A DNA stretch of 64,000 nucleotides from Bugula neritina (GCA_964035545.1 OZ037768.1:2593501-2657500), one strand, 5' to 3'. Shown: positions 12,971-25,640, numbered from the stretch's first letter. The notes: generated from the sequence alone by a model not told the origin. Made by a program: numbers and translations.

Positions 12971-13876
12971 ATGGGAAACTCATGCTGTGCATCACGAAGT
13001 AATCGAGTTGCAGATATTGGTATCGTAAATGCTGTTGCCGTGGGAACAAGCCTTCCTTCTCTTCAAGAATCAGCGCATCAAGTAGACTTCGAGCAGCAAT
13101 GCTATGATGGCCGCTCTACTTTGCAATTACAGACACCTGTTCATAAATGTGACTTTGGGCAGCAGTGCTATGAAGGTCAATCTAGGCCAAGTTCAGTGAA
13201 ACAACCTAAGAGAAATGTTGTACAGGTAGTTAATAATACTACAGCAGCTGATGGTTACCCTATCAGCGACATTGAAATGGTGATCATGATGTGCAAAGAG
13301 TTGGAAGAAAATCTTTGGCGAAAATACGGGGCGTCTGGTGACGGCCTAGGTAATTTGTAAACTATTTATCATATATATTTAAAAAGTTAGAAATGTTTTT
13401 GTTAAATTAGGCTTGCATTAGCAAAAAATATTCTGAGAATGTTCATAACACATGTACAATTATTGTATTGTTACTCCAGTCGCACATAGTTCTGTGTGCA
13501 TCTGTTGAAGCAGGCAGTCTTTAACCAGCCATGTAAAGCTGTTACCTGGTGCAATCAGGGAAGGACAAGTAATATTATTAGAATCTGTAGGGTTCCATTT
13601 CCAGATGAACATTAGGATAAGAGCAGAGAGAATGCTCTATTGAAGTGCCATGGCTCCTATTTTGTGTTGTTATATTAACATATTTGGCTTTTTTGTTTAC
13701 TAGGTCAGAAAGTGCATTCTGTGTCAAACGAACTACCATCTGATGTTTTTCGGGATATTAAATACAATATAGTACGAACAAGGAATCGTTTGGTGCATGA
13801 CCTTCATGTCAATGGACTAGGAAATCAAAGAAGTGATTTTATCAAAACTTTCAACCGAGTGAGATACCAGCTGTAA
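12971..13876 (+). CDS. Putative N-myristoylated HEPN-like protein, paralog 1
   Basis: Two exons, 12971-13349 and 13704-13876, encode 183 aa. The start MGNSCC fits an N-myristoylation signal (Gly2) with nearby Cys residues that could be palmitoylated, suggesting membrane tethering. Residues about 35-75 contain a duplicated 20-25 residue motif (DFEQQCYDG / DFGQQCYEG). The C-terminal part, from about residue 96, is predicted helical and contains R153-N-R-L-V-H158-D. This R-x4-H pattern, preceded by a helix (FRDIKYNIVRTRN), is typical of HEPN domains, which are often RNases or nucleotide-binding helical bundles. The paralog at 15.6-16.8 kb shares the helix before the intron, the intron position and phase (GLG split as G|GT), and the R-N-x-L-V-H motif. 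The fold assignment is inference from motif and helix pattern; RNase activity is unknown. Confidence 0.7.
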
Positions 13877-15571
13877 CATGTTTTTATAATTTTATTATTA
13901 CATTTGTCAAGATTTGAAAATCTCAATTTTTAAGACATGCAAAAAGCAACTAGGAATAGTGCATAGTCAATTAGATAAAAGCATTAATACTTATATTTAT
14001 AATATTGAAACATGATAATTAGGTTACTGGTTGTATTTATTATGCCATAATTCAAATGTTTTTTCCAACATTTGCACTTACCAGAGATGTTATTTTTACA
14101 TTCTATTATGCCTGTGGTAAATGCAGCTGAAAATCGTCCTTATTATATTTTTTTACTGTGATTTAAATATACTCTGCTCAAAACTTGTCTCCATTAGAAA
14201 GTAGGTATCTTATTTTATTTTACTGCCTGGCAATTTCTATTCTTAGTGTTGTGGAACTTGTATTATTTATACACATGTTAGTTCTCAGAACAATTGGGAA
14301 TTCGCTTGCAATAATACAAACATGAGACTGACTTGCTGCTAATATTGACCTTTACAAGTAGCTTTCAGCTAATTATTTTAGATACTAAATTGTAAAATCT
14401 CTCTTTGTTGTTGACTGTCTCTACTTACTGTTTGTTTATCGCCTAAAATGGAAACTTTAACATCACAACTTCATGTGTCATTTTTTACCCTGTAAATATG
14501 CACTTTTTACTTGCCAACTCTGGTCCTGTTTTTTTTTCAGATCCACATGCTATAATTAGATTATAATAAACATTTATAAATTCTGACAGATTTAATTCTA
14601 CATCACCACATTCCATCTAGCAGCACTGGAGACCAGTAGCTTGTTATTTGTTTGCGATTCTATAACGTGTATCTCAATGCTGACTCACATAAAATCTGTA
14701 ATGTTTGCTATTAGCAAGAATGGTTAATGTTTAGCCTCAGTTGAAAAGTCATGCTGCCTCAACTTTGAAGAAATACTGTATATAGTGAGTAACACGAATA
14801 CCATACATGTCCATTTCAATATTCACTGTGATCTTTCCATACACTGGAGTCATTACACAGCCTCTTTCAGTGATGAAAGGCAATGTGTGATTTGCTTATC
14901 ACTAAGTTTAAGCTTGAGATAAGATCAATTTTTGCTCCTCTAAAACAACCTTGAAAATGTGCTGATACGTATAAGTTACATGAGCAAATGATAAGAACTT
15001 GCAATTTATGCAAAGGGAATCCCCTACCTAGGAAATTACAGGCAGCAGATTTATTTTCAGTCATTCAGCTTGAGTAAATTTGTTTTGTTGTATACAAAGG
15101 GAAAGAAGAATGGCTAGTATTTGTGCTGAAATGTTAGGAGGCAAAAACTAATTGTTGCCAATACATCAATACCTATGATCACTATTATAAGGCAGGTATT
15201 GGGCTAGTTAGTTACATAATACATACTCCACAACAGATTGAAAAGTCATTCACTATTTAGCTTCTACCAGCTGTTAGTATACATGCAATCAAATTATAAC
15301 ATGATGTCATATTCAAGTTTCACTCAATGATATCTGATTCCATATTATGTAATATTGTTATTGGCTTATTTTTTGAAAAAATTAAGTTTGAGTTTGACAT
15401 AAATTCTACTAAACAGCACTTCTTTTTATAGTGTCTTTATGCCTATCTTGTGTAGATTAGCTTATAATTGAAAAATAATTTCCCCCACTGGGAATCGAGC
15501 CCGGGTCCTCTGGGTAGACTCAGCACTACAATAATTAACTTTTAAAAATCAAGCCGTGAAGCAGTTCTTCT
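13877..15571. other. Intergenic spacer between the two HEPN-like genes
   Basis: This is AT-rich sequence between the 3' ends of two convergent genes. No exon, RNA gene or long repeat is recognised except the tRNA-like fragment near 15.5 kb. Reading frames here are short and look non-coding. Confidence 0.5.
15481..15530 (-). repeat. tRNA-like fragment (SINE head relic)
   Basis: Read on the minus strand, this has CCCAGAGGACCCGGGCTCGATTCCCAGTGGGGG in pieces matching a T-arm (CTCGATTCCC as B-box-like loop) and the 3' acceptor strand of the tRNA-like sequence at 34560-34630. The D-arm half is missing, so it is not a functional tRNA gene. Confidence 0.5.
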
Positions 15572-16763
15572 TCAAGCTAAAGCAGGAAACTCTTTCTCGG
15601 TGAAAATCGGATGACTTGATTGTAAATTCACTTTACTGTTGTTCACCCATTGCATAACTTGCTCAAAAGATATCCTGAAAGTTTGTCGTTGCCTTTCATG
15701 TAGACTATTGACATCGGAGCCATGCACAAGCAGGTTTCGAAGCACCACTATGTTCATTATTACGTTGAAAATATATTCTGGAATTCTGTTTGACACAGAT
15801 TTTAGTTTTTTACCTAAAAATAAGTTTTAAGAATTACTCATATAATAAAATCTAGATATCAAATTTCTTAACATATCAAAGTTGTAAGTATTATGTGGAA
15901 TATGTGCAAACTAATGGATAGTTTGAAAATAGCTAGAATAAAAGTATTTTACAACTTTAAAGCAAATGAGAATTATTTTGTGGCCATCACTTGTTTAAAC
16001 TACTCAATAACCACCTAAAACTATCTAATGAAGAGCCCCTTCTTGAATCATAGCTTGATATGATATGTTGAAAGGTGTAGACAGAATTTTCTTTACCATT
16101 CTACTGCCGTGTGATCAGAAATTGATTTATTTCAGTGCCTATAATAAAATTAGTAGTAGATATTTTACCTAGACCCTCTCCGTGAGCTTCATAGTTTTCT
16201 TTCAGCACAGTTTCCAGCTGCTTAGTCATTTTCACCACCATTTCAAAGTCATTGTTGTGGTACTCATCATAAGCTGCCCCTACCAAGAGATGTAGTGGTT
16301 TTCTCTGACTCACTTTAGTCTCATATTTGTTAGATCTCACAACCTGTGCAAGGGTTGGTTTTATGTATTCAGTTTGTGTATAGGCATCACGTTTTACAGC
16401 CCATTGGTGAGATGCGCTAACCCTGACTGCTGCCGGTACTACTGCTGCCTGTGGTAAGTGTTCACCAGGTGGCAAGTGTCCACCTGGTTGTACATGTCTA
16501 CCTGGTGGTACGTGTCCACCTGGTGGTACGTGTCCACCTGGTGGTAAGTGTCCACCTGGTGGTAAGTGTCCACCTGGTGGTAAGTGTCCACCTGGTGGTA
16601 CGTGTCCACCTGGTGGTAAGTGTCCACCTGGCCGTACGTGTCCACCTGGTGGTACGTGTCTACCTGGTAAGTAACTTTGGGCAGATCTAGTTGGCTGCCA
16701 TTCTTCATCAGATTCCGACAAACCTTCAGTACTGTCGCCAAGACAACTGCCTGTATTTCCCAT
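15572..16763 (-). CDS. Putative N-myristoylated HEPN-like protein with GH(V/L)PPG repeats, paralog 2
   Basis: Two exons, 16169-16763 and 15572-15813, encode 278 aa. The start MGNTGSCLG fits the myristoylation consensus (Gly2, Ser6) with Cys7 as a possible palmitoylation site. Residues about 31-101 are a run of about 11 hexapeptides GH(V/L)PPG encoded by an 18-bp tandem repeat, probably an extended His/Pro/Gly-rich linker. The C-terminal part parallels paralog 1: DFEMVVKMTKQLE..., GLG at the intron (same phase), KSVSN, then R224-N-L-L-V-H229 in the helix position expected for a HEPN motif. Paralog 2 continues about 50 residues further than paralog 1 (FRISFEQVMQWVNNSK...). The gene converges with paralog 1, so the pair looks like an inverted duplication. 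Catalytic activity is inference only. Confidence 0.7.
16460..16670 (-). repeat. 18-bp coding minisatellite (GH(V/L)PPG)
   Basis: About 11 copies of an 18-bp unit, alternating GGACACGTACCACCAGGT and GGACACTTACCACCAGGT forms on the minus strand, lie inside exon 1 of HEPN-like paralog 2. All units keep the reading frame. The unit length leaves the other frames open too, which explains the overlapping artefactual reading frames. Confidence 0.9.
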
Positions 16764-17756
16764 GGAAACTCAGGCCGGCCTGAATTCTGCAAGTTTTAAA
16801 TCATATAATCTACATGCAGTGTTCATTTACAGCTTTTAGAATACTTATACCATTTACAGCGTTCATAATTCTTCAGCTTTTATAGTATAGTTACATAATT
16901 TGTAAAATTTATTCTACAGCTTGTATAATACATATATTATAAAATTAACTGGTGTATTTAATATGATGAATCTACAACGTTATCGCGGAGCAGAAAGTTA
17001 AAGTTAAGTTTCAATTCTCTAAAAACCACTAATAAGGAATGCGCGAACACTATCATGGAAAGATAAGTATATACATACTGATAAAGCTATCTCTGCGACA
17101 CCCTTATACCACAATTGTGCCAGGATAGGCTTATCGAGTTGGCTAGCAACAAGCATCGAGCAATACTTTCTTAATCTTTGAATTTTATTTACTCTTTGTC
17201 TTGTCCTCTATATCAAAATATCAAAAAATAACTACATTTTGCACAAAAATACATACATAACTAAACTTCAAATAACATCAACAAAAACATAAAACTTCAA
17301 AATTATAATTCTACTTACTAACATCAGCTCTTTATAGCGCCTTCCTGGCAAGTAAACTGTTAATAATTCTAATACATTGAAAATAACAAAACCAAAAAGC
17401 TAACAAATAGCTAAACAAGCTACAAAAAGCTAACATATTTTTTATTTAAATTTTGGCAAACAGCCAGGATTTTCTCCCTGGCACAACTATATATAGATGT
17501 AAGCAGTTACATGTAGGTTTAGTTATGCAAACACCAATAATACAGAGTGTTCGTACCATGCATCATATGATGAGTTCCTCACTAATGATTGGCTATGTTT
17601 ACTTCATTCTCTCCTGGTCCAAAAGCTTAAGCAGACCTTGTTCTGCCATGCCATACCACCAGAACTTTTATTTACTTCTTTGATGGTTTCCTTTGGCTCA
17701 AGCTACTCAACTCTTTCATCCAGAACTCATCTATACTTTTCCCTCTATGTTTCTGG
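16764..17756. other. Intergenic, no gene recognised
   Basis: AT-rich sequence upstream of HEPN-like paralog 2. It should contain that gene's promoter, but I cannot point to specific elements. No exon-like conserved stretch was found. Confidence 0.4.
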
Positions 17757-17759
17757 TAA

Positions 17760-18103
17760 GCCTAGGGCCACACTGTGCGTATTTTCGCATGCGAAAATTG
17801 AAATCGCAAGTAGCAAAGGTGTCCACTGTAGTGTCAGTGACGCATGATAAATGAAGCTTTCATTTTTAAATCGCACTGGCTTTCAATAAAACGCAATTCA
17901 CTGGAATATAGCACTAAAATAAAGAAATTGGGCTCGCTGAATAACTACTAGCCAATTAGGTGACGACGACAGAGACGATTCGCACTTGCGTTGAGAATGC
18001 TGAGCTACAAGTGCGAATGTTTTCTCAACGAGTACAGTGGACACCTTTGCTACTTGTGATTTCAATTTTCGCATGTGAAAATACGCACAGTGTGGCCCTA
18101 GGC
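17760..18103. mobile_element. 344-bp MITE with about 70-bp terminal inverted repeats, Harbinger-like
   Basis: The left end GCCTAGGGCCACACTGTGCG and the right end are reverse complements over about 70 bp with few mismatches, including the TTTCGCATGCGAAAATTG block. The copies of TAA just outside each end (17757-17759 and 18104-18106) look like a 3-bp target-site duplication, as expected for PIF/Harbinger elements (TWA). It has no coding capacity, so it would be non-autonomous. Superfamily assignment rests on the TSD only. Confidence 0.7.
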
Positions 18104-18107
18104 TAAG

Positions 18108-18480
18108 TATTAGTGGCTAGGGCACTGTCTTAGCACACACAAGGTCAGCGGTCGAATCCCAGTAAAGACAATACTATACCTAGTTGTTAGAGTTATAATT
18201 TGACAGCTAGCTCTTTATTGCACTAAATATTACAAGCAACAGAACTAAGAACAAAAAACATAAGTAGCACACTTAGTAGATAGCTATAAAATTGCTATTA
18301 CAGATAAGCAGCTAAGTACAATAGACTAAGAAACAAAAGCACATTCAAATAACATCAACTGATTCAATGTGTGGCTATAAACATATTTACTGACAACAGT
18401 AGTGATGTTAGGAAAGGCATTGAGTAATAATTCCTCATTTGCCACAATAGAAAGCAAGTTCTTGGCCATAACTTTAGAAA
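18108..18480 (+). mobile_element. tRNA-derived SINE, copy 2 (interrupted)
   Basis: A tRNA-like head with TAGTGGCTAGGGCACTG and GGTCGAATCCC is followed, after about 220 bp of unrelated AT-rich DNA, by the body block GTGATGTTAGGAAAGGCATTGAGTAATAATTCCT seen in pieces in the 6.0-kb copy. The simplest reading is a SINE split by a later insertion. It abuts the MITE end directly. Confidence 0.5.
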
Positions 18481-19174
18481 AAATTGCCATCAGAGGTTCT
18501 GGCAATGGTGTTTATTATAAGCCAACAGAAGTTTTCATTCTTGAAAAGGATAATTTTTTATATGCTACTCAGTAATTATGAATGACTTATGAAATGCAGC
18601 AGTTTTCCTGCTGCCTTTATTAGCAAACTTCCATCAGCAGCAATTTTGCTTTTTTGGAACACTGGCATTGCTTTTTAGATAAGTCATATAGACTTTCTCT
18701 CCCTGCTTACCTCCATAGTCTTGACAAATATTGTGTTTTCAAGCTTCCATAAATGCATTAACTAACCAAAGTATTTAAAAATTCTAAGTTTCATTTGTAT
18801 TTCTCACAATGCTAGGTTTACTTCATTTCTCAGAAATATTAATTACTCCAGCTTTTTTTATAATTACAAATAATATATACAATTTACTCAGAATATCTGT
18901 AGCCACATATATATTATATATGAAATTACAAAATCATGTATGAAATCAAGTAAAATAAACATAAAATTAAATTTAAATTCAAAGGTTTTTTGTTAGCAGT
19001 TCTTTACGCCTCGTTTTATAGTTTCTTAACAGTTTTTGATCAAATAATAAGTTGTCTAGGACAAAAAACATGATATATAATCATATTACGTAAAAATATC
19101 AAAGGTTGTATAATATTGTTATTTCGTGATAAGAGTTTGCACCTATATAAAGTTGCAATAAAACTTTAAAATTG

Positions 19175-21411
19175 TCAAATCATCAACTTCTCAACTCCGT
19201 AGGCAATGTCCAGAAGTTTTGCTTCCTCAAAATGCTTGCATACAATCTGCAAGCCAACCGGTAGAGGTTTGGTACCACCCTGCAGGAGAAAAAAGTTTAA
19301 AAACGTTCAAGCTACAATCGGTTTAATAAAATGTGTTTCTGTGAAGTTTGTTAGTGTGGACAATTAAAAAAGTATTTAACTAGTAAAACACCGACAAATC
19401 TCTCAATGCCAATGTTGGGAAAAAATTCGTTGTGTAACACGTGATGAGTTGAAAAAAAAATTATATTATATGCTCCATGAAAAAATTCATAGCATCTACA
19501 CTTTTTATATACTTACTGTACTTACACTTAATACCAATAATGTCAGCACAAAACTTACATCATCTGGTTGAACTTTTCCTACATTCAAAGACAGAGCCGG
19601 ATGTCCTGTGAGATTGAAAGGAGCGGTGTTAATATTCTTAAACTGGCCCACTTCATCTATAGATTCTGCAAAGGGAGGAATAGTTGAAAGTTGTTAGTTT
19701 TTGTTAATATGAAAAAAAATTAACTAATTTCTCATAAGTTGCTAAGTGACTGTGTAAATTGTGAGAACTTTTTGAGTGTCAAAGCTATGAAAAATATTGT
19801 CAATAAAATTAAATGTCATTGATGCTATAGATTTAGCTATATCTACAATTCAATTTTACAAATTTTACTACTCTTACTGCGGGTGTATTTATTAACTGTT
19901 GATGTTAGGTTGAGTAAGAATGCAGTTTTACATTAAAATCTTAGTTAGCTTTTCAACCAGCCAAAAGAGATACAAAAGATATAATGAGAATAAATATAAT
20001 ATGCGTTCAAGTTTACAGTTCCATAGCTCCATAGGCCACGGTTAAAGCTGAAATTTAACAGTTAAACACAGAACTATAAATATTCGTGCAAAGCAGCCAA
20101 TATTCTAATGAAAGAAATTAGTCCACTTATTATTGCCTAGCTTGGTGATGACTGATGAGTCAGACGAGATATAAGAATACTAATCTTCAAGAAGAGCTAA
20201 TTTCCATGTGTGCAGTTTTATTACATCACTAGATGTTCACTATTATTAAATCATTATAGCAACAACTCAGACCTGAGCTAAATGTTGTTATTAGATGCAC
20301 TCAGTCACCGGACGGGCTACAGCTAGGCCCATTGTTTTATGCCTATTCGGTTGAAAATAACTTGGGGTTCTACTGTCACATGGATTCAGCTTGTTTGTTA
20401 GTTCAAAATTATTGATAAAATGTTTAACTAGCATAGAACTTTAGGCTTTTGCAATGCTTTAGTTTTAATGATATTAAACTATTTAGCAATTTATAGTAAC
20501 AGTTTACCTTTAGGTGTGAGATCCAGGGGTGGTAGTTTTACAGCAACAAATGGTATGGTAGGCATAATCAAGGCATCATATTTCTCTAAGACATCATTGT
20601 ATGCTTTTCTTAGTGTAGGTCTACAGTTCATTGCTCTAGCAACTATCTGATTTCCTGGAATTTACCAAAAATAAATGGAATATATTTTTGCAAATTCTAG
20701 TGAAACCTTTAGATTTTAGAAGGTTTGAAATTAGTATATATCATTAGTACCAAAATAATTTAAAACTCAGTTCAATAGCATACAAAAAAGTAATAAAATC
20801 ACTGTTATGTGTAAATAGATATCAATTTCTACAAACTGCAAACACAGTATTTTTCAACTCCTCTTTTAGTTGAATGTATTTGAGTTGCCAAAGAGGGTAA
20901 CTTCTGAATATCATAGTAACCATAGCAACCCTTGATTATATGATAGGAACTCATAAACAAGATGTATCAGCTTAAGGAATATTTATAGAGTATAAACATT
21001 TGTCAACTGAAAAGGGTAATTTTCTTCAAGAATGGCTGACCGCTTTTTAGAAATAATTTTACAAACAAATTTTCATGAGAATTATTATCAAAATCAATAA
21101 AATTTTACTTATTTCAAGTTAGATAAATTGGTTTGGAAATGTATAATTGTTTGAGATAACTCATTTACAAAATGCTATAAACAAACATAGTATTTTGTTG
21201 TATATTTCAAACTAGGAAGTGTTTGCAGTAGTGAGAAGGTATATAAAGTTATTATAACTACATTGCATACATACCATCTTTCTTTCTTATATACTCCCCA
21301 AACAATGGATAAGTTTTAGCAATGGGTATGAGATCATGAGTCCTTCCCTGTAACATGTAACATTTTGTTATCACTATATGCTCATTTATTTCATCAATAA
21401 TTTATTGATGA

Positions 21412-21475
<64 letters not shown>

Positions 21476-24400
21476 CAAATGCTTGGGGCAATAATTTTAT
21501 TTAGTATTAGGAAGCAAAATACTAGTAGAATTACCTTCATAGCTTGTTTAAAGTGGCGTAATGCAGACACGTTGTAGAGCTCATTGAAGCCTGGTGATTG
21601 GCTGAAGTTTTCAAACATACAGTCGTAATACGCAGGTATTAGTGCCGTCATTAAAATATCACCTTCAACATAGTAGATAAACTATAGGCTTTGGACCTTA
21701 GACTGTAAACTATATACCGTATAATGTAGACTGTATACTATATACTGTATAATGTGTAATGTATACTGTATACTGTATACTGTATAATGTATACTGTAGA
21801 CTGCATACTGTATACTGTATAATGTATACTATACATATAATGTGTAATATATACCGTATACTGTATATTGTGTAATATATACCGTATACTGTATACTATA
21901 TACTGTATACTGTATAATGTATACTGTATAATGTAGACTGTATAGCTACTATATTATACTGTAAGCTAAATACTCGATAAGCTTTTTAATATAATCCGCA
22001 ACTTGCATCTTAGACTCGCGAATAGATGCTAGTGTTTTTTCACAATAGTGTACTACTCTATAAGCTATAAAATTACATAATGAGTTGAAAATAATTACTT
22101 TGTGCATGAAGAGGTATGCTGACTTCTTCTACGACAGCCCCTGACTCTCTCAGTTTAGTAATCACATGACTCATTACAGACTTCACACCATCAGAAGCTT
22201 TTCCAGAACCTTCTTTGACATAACCAAACTTTACTCCAGCTAAATCACCTGTCAGCTGAATATGTCATGAGTATAATGAATTGATATAACGCAATTACTA
22301 TTTTAATTACTGATATGAGTTTAAGTCAACTTGAGACCTACCAGTTGACTATATTTTGGTATGACTAAGTGAGGATTCTGCCTATGATCTCTACCATCAT
22401 CATATCCTGCAATGACCTCTAGTAACTTAGCCACATCAGTGACATTAGAGGCCATTGGGCCCAGGTGGTCAAAAGATGGTTCCATGCCTGTAAGATAATA
22501 AGCAGTTCTAATTAAAAAACATACATTGTATGATTATTGGTTTTATAAATTATAATAATTATAGTAATATTTAAAACTAACTATTGTTATTAGTAGATAT
22601 TTACACAACTACTGTAAATGCAGATATGGTATTTCTATATATTTAAATTATATAATAAATAACAATTATTATATAATGTAGAGTCCTATACACAAAATGC
22701 CATCATTTCTATAAAAAACTGCTTATGAGCCAAAATGCATATACATTTTTTGTTTCAAACACAGTTTAGAATCAATGCAAATTATTTGGTGCAAGCAAGT
22801 GATGATAACATTATTTAATATTATATATATAGGCTGATTTTCTTAGTAATGAGTCATAGTTTAATTATTTATACTTGTCTAAAATATAATTGCAACTTTA
22901 TATAATATAATGTTGTATAATTTTATCTATTGAAGAATATAAGAAACTATTATTTTCATTCTGTGAATGAGATGAAGATAAATAGGCTCATATTTAAGTA
23001 ATGCAATTGTTATTATTATGTTATTCTACTCTACCTAAAGATCCAGTTACAGGAACTAAACCAAATGTAGCCTTAAGTCCTACACAACCAGACCAACAGC
23101 ATGGCATACGAATAGACCCTCCCTGATCACCTCCAATAGCCATGTCCACTTCACCGGTTGCTACCTGCAAGGTTTCTAGCAAGGTTTTTGCTATCCTTGA
23201 ATATGATTTCATGAAATCAAATAATAAAATTGTTTTACAGTTTCACATATGCTAAGTTGATAAAGTACTAGTTGAAGCAACTTGGAACAACTTTTTTGTG
23301 ATCTTAAAATAATATTCTGTAAAACCTACCAAAACAGCACTCCCAGAGCTGGATCCACCTGCAGACCTGGTGACATCATGAGGGTTGGGTACTGGACCAC
23401 TCGCACTGGTGAAACTGTTCCCTGAGCAACACTGGTTCTCACAAGTTGACTTTCCAACAATGGTCCCACCTATACATGTACCATGAGCGCTATGAGTAAT
23501 CTCATTTGTGTCTTGCAGTTTGATTCATGCAGCAGCTTTAAAGTTTGTTGGAATTTATATTGCTTTTTGCAGCTACCACTGTGCATCATTTTAATAAGAA
23601 TGAGATAATCAAATGCTGCTACTTTTTAAACTCCTAAACTTATAACCAAAACAATTTCTGTTTAAGGTAAGATAAAGAGTATAAACTATAATAGTAAATT
23701 TGTTCTTAGTTGTTATTAATTTCCAGTGATCCATCTGAAAGCTAAAACATTTTCACTCAATATTATTAGATGCTTTTTTGGTTGTTTCCATTTTTCTATG
23801 CATTAATGAAAGTTTTTAAGAGAAAACTTTGTGTTGCCAAATTAGTTTGCTTCTATGAATGATGTCTTAACCTGCTTGCAGTATTCTAGTAACGACTGTA
23901 GCATCAAACTCTGGGGTGTATCCTTCCCATATTTTAGATCCATTTGTTAGTGGAGTTCCAGCAATAAACACATTGTCTTTTATTGCTATTGTTTTTCCAG
24001 CTAAGATTCCAGCATTTTCTCCTTTGATTTCCATTTTAGTTGCCCTCAAAAGAGATAATAACTCCACCCAATAATATAGAAAATTGAATGACAGCTATGC
24101 ATGTTTGAATTTTTGTGACTAATATGTTATAGGTTTTTTTACCAGGTATTGTAGGGGTTATCTTTTCTTGCTGGTTTCACTCCTGGAGTTCTTGGATACA
24201 AAACTGGAATTGTTTCCTCTTCAATTGACCGTAAACCATCACATGTCTTTAGCCAAGTGTTGATAACTTCTGTAAAAATATTTATGGCTAATAAACGTAC
24301 CTTCTTTTTATGACCTTTAGCTATTAACCATACTTCCCTCCAACGTCAGCCTGATAAATTTCTAGCCACCATTTATTAAAAAACTCAAACTGCTAACAAT

Positions 24401-25164
24401 AGATGGCTCTATAATTTATTTTCTTAAAATTCATGCAGCTAATCTATACACTTGTGTAAACAAGAAGTCCAATAGCTTGAACAAGGTCCTAAGAAATAGT
24501 TTAATTATGCAGTGACAAGCAGAATGCTGCATCATTTTTACTGGTCCAGATCTAGCACTATAAATCTAGCACTAGACACAAGACTAACAACTAGCTGCAG
24601 AATATATAAATATTTAGAATCATGTGACCTACAAAGTTCAAACGTACTTACTGTTTACAATCAGGAGAGCACAACTGCATATGATATAACCAGAAGTTAT
24701 TAGCTCATTACTAGAGAGAAATAGAAACTATTTCTAAATTGAATGAAATGTGAAGCAAAGCTGAGCAATAAGCCATGCAGTTTTATACTCTTTGATAGAT
24801 CTATTCTAATGTAAAATAAATCTATACAGCAAACCACCATTCACCTAAATACTCTTTGATTTGGTCTTCATTGATTCCAAGATTGAGACCTGCTGAAATC
24901 TGAGATAAATCTGCAGAAGAAGCTGGTTCAACCAAAGGGATATCTGCAACATAACAAAACTGAGGTGTTTTAGTCGAACCATTTGAATAAATAACTAATG
25001 TTAACTACCATAGATAGAAGATCTAACATGCAACTACATGCAATCATTGCAGTACTTTTAGACTAACAAAACCTTAAAACTGTGCAGCTGGTTGTAATCT
25101 ACTGCATATCATAACACACCAACCTAACACCTGCCTACTTACATGATTTCCTCTCATCCTCCAT
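19175..25164 (-). CDS. Amidase-signature hydrolase, copy 1
   Basis: Thirteen exons, from the start: 25143-25164, 24845-24943, 24143-24269, 23872-24044, 23330-23469, 23035-23164, 22342-22487, 22099-22255, 21535-21662, 21275-21347, 20508-20654, 19559-19665 and 19175-19279. They sum to 1554 nt, 517 aa, with every junction in phase. The amidase signature triad is visible: Lys105 (IAIKDNV), cis-Ser180 (AGGSSSGSA) and nucleophile Ser204 (GGDQGGSIR). The spacings of 75 and 24 residues are the same as in bacterial wide-spectrum amidases such as the Rhodococcus enzyme, to which GGDQGGSIR...LVPVTGSLG...[12 protein letters not shown] is closest. Expected reaction: hydrolysis of carboxamides to acid and ammonia; the substrate is unknown. 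No signal peptide or membrane segment is seen, so it is probably cytosolic. The tiny 22-nt first exon (MEDERKS) is supported by the same exon size and phase in the other copies. Confidence 0.9.
21414..21472. repeat. (TA)n microsatellite
   Basis: About 28 uninterrupted TA units in the intron between amidase copy 1 exons 21275-21347 and 21535-21662. They lie about 60 bp from the donor of the latter exon. Confidence 0.95.
21690..21960. repeat. TACTGTATAATGTA-type minisatellite
   Basis: An imperfect tandem array of TACTGTATA and TAATGTATAC words in an intron of amidase copy 1, next to the (TA)n tract. Units vary in length, and it is absent from the matching introns of copies 2 and 3. Confidence 0.75.
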
Positions 25165-25189
25165 GTGATCCTCCTGTAGTAGTGATTGT

Positions 25190-25640
25190 AGAACTTGTTA
25201 CCAGTTCAAGAGACAGAATTATGTTTATATAAAAGTCATTGCTGTTAAAATAAACAAGTGGCCTTGATTTAGCTAGGAGTGGATGCAAAAGGTGATGCCC
25301 CTAACAGTAAAAGTTGCTTTATCAGTATAACTAAGTCATGCAGTTACAAACAACAATAGCACTGGTGTGGTTATCACCATAATTCTAAGGATGTTGCATA
25401 GCAAATGCAAAAAGAAAACAAGTCTCGGAACATCATTTCAGCCAATAGGATGAGTTGTAAAATAGACAATACGTCCTACAATTTTCTATTTGATAAGTAA
25501 GTTGCTAATCCTATAAGTGCTGGTAATAAGAGTTTTATAAAAAAAAGAACCCAGCTAGTACTGCTTATTAATGGGAAAGGGTATATTAAATAAGTGTAGA
25601 GCTTTTTTCAGCTGTTTTCTAAATCATTTTATTAACAGCT
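25190..25640 (-). promoter_or_regulatory. Promoter region of amidase copy 1
   Basis: It is homologous to the regions upstream of copy 2 (32224-32700) and of the orphan first exon (53315-53770). A TATATAA stretch at 25224-25234, about 60 bp before the ATG, could serve as a TATA box. The block AACAAGTGG...GATTTAGCTAGGAGTGGATGCA is conserved in all three. A single CCAAT motif (GCCAATAGGATGAGTTGTAA) lies at 25441. In the other two regions this motif is multiplied into an array. Confidence 0.5.

Noticed and set aside
16451-16690. Plus-strand and second minus-strand frames across the GH(V/L)PPG repeat
   Set aside because: They are products of the 18-bp repeat; only the minus frame starting at 16763 continues into the conserved HEPN-like part.
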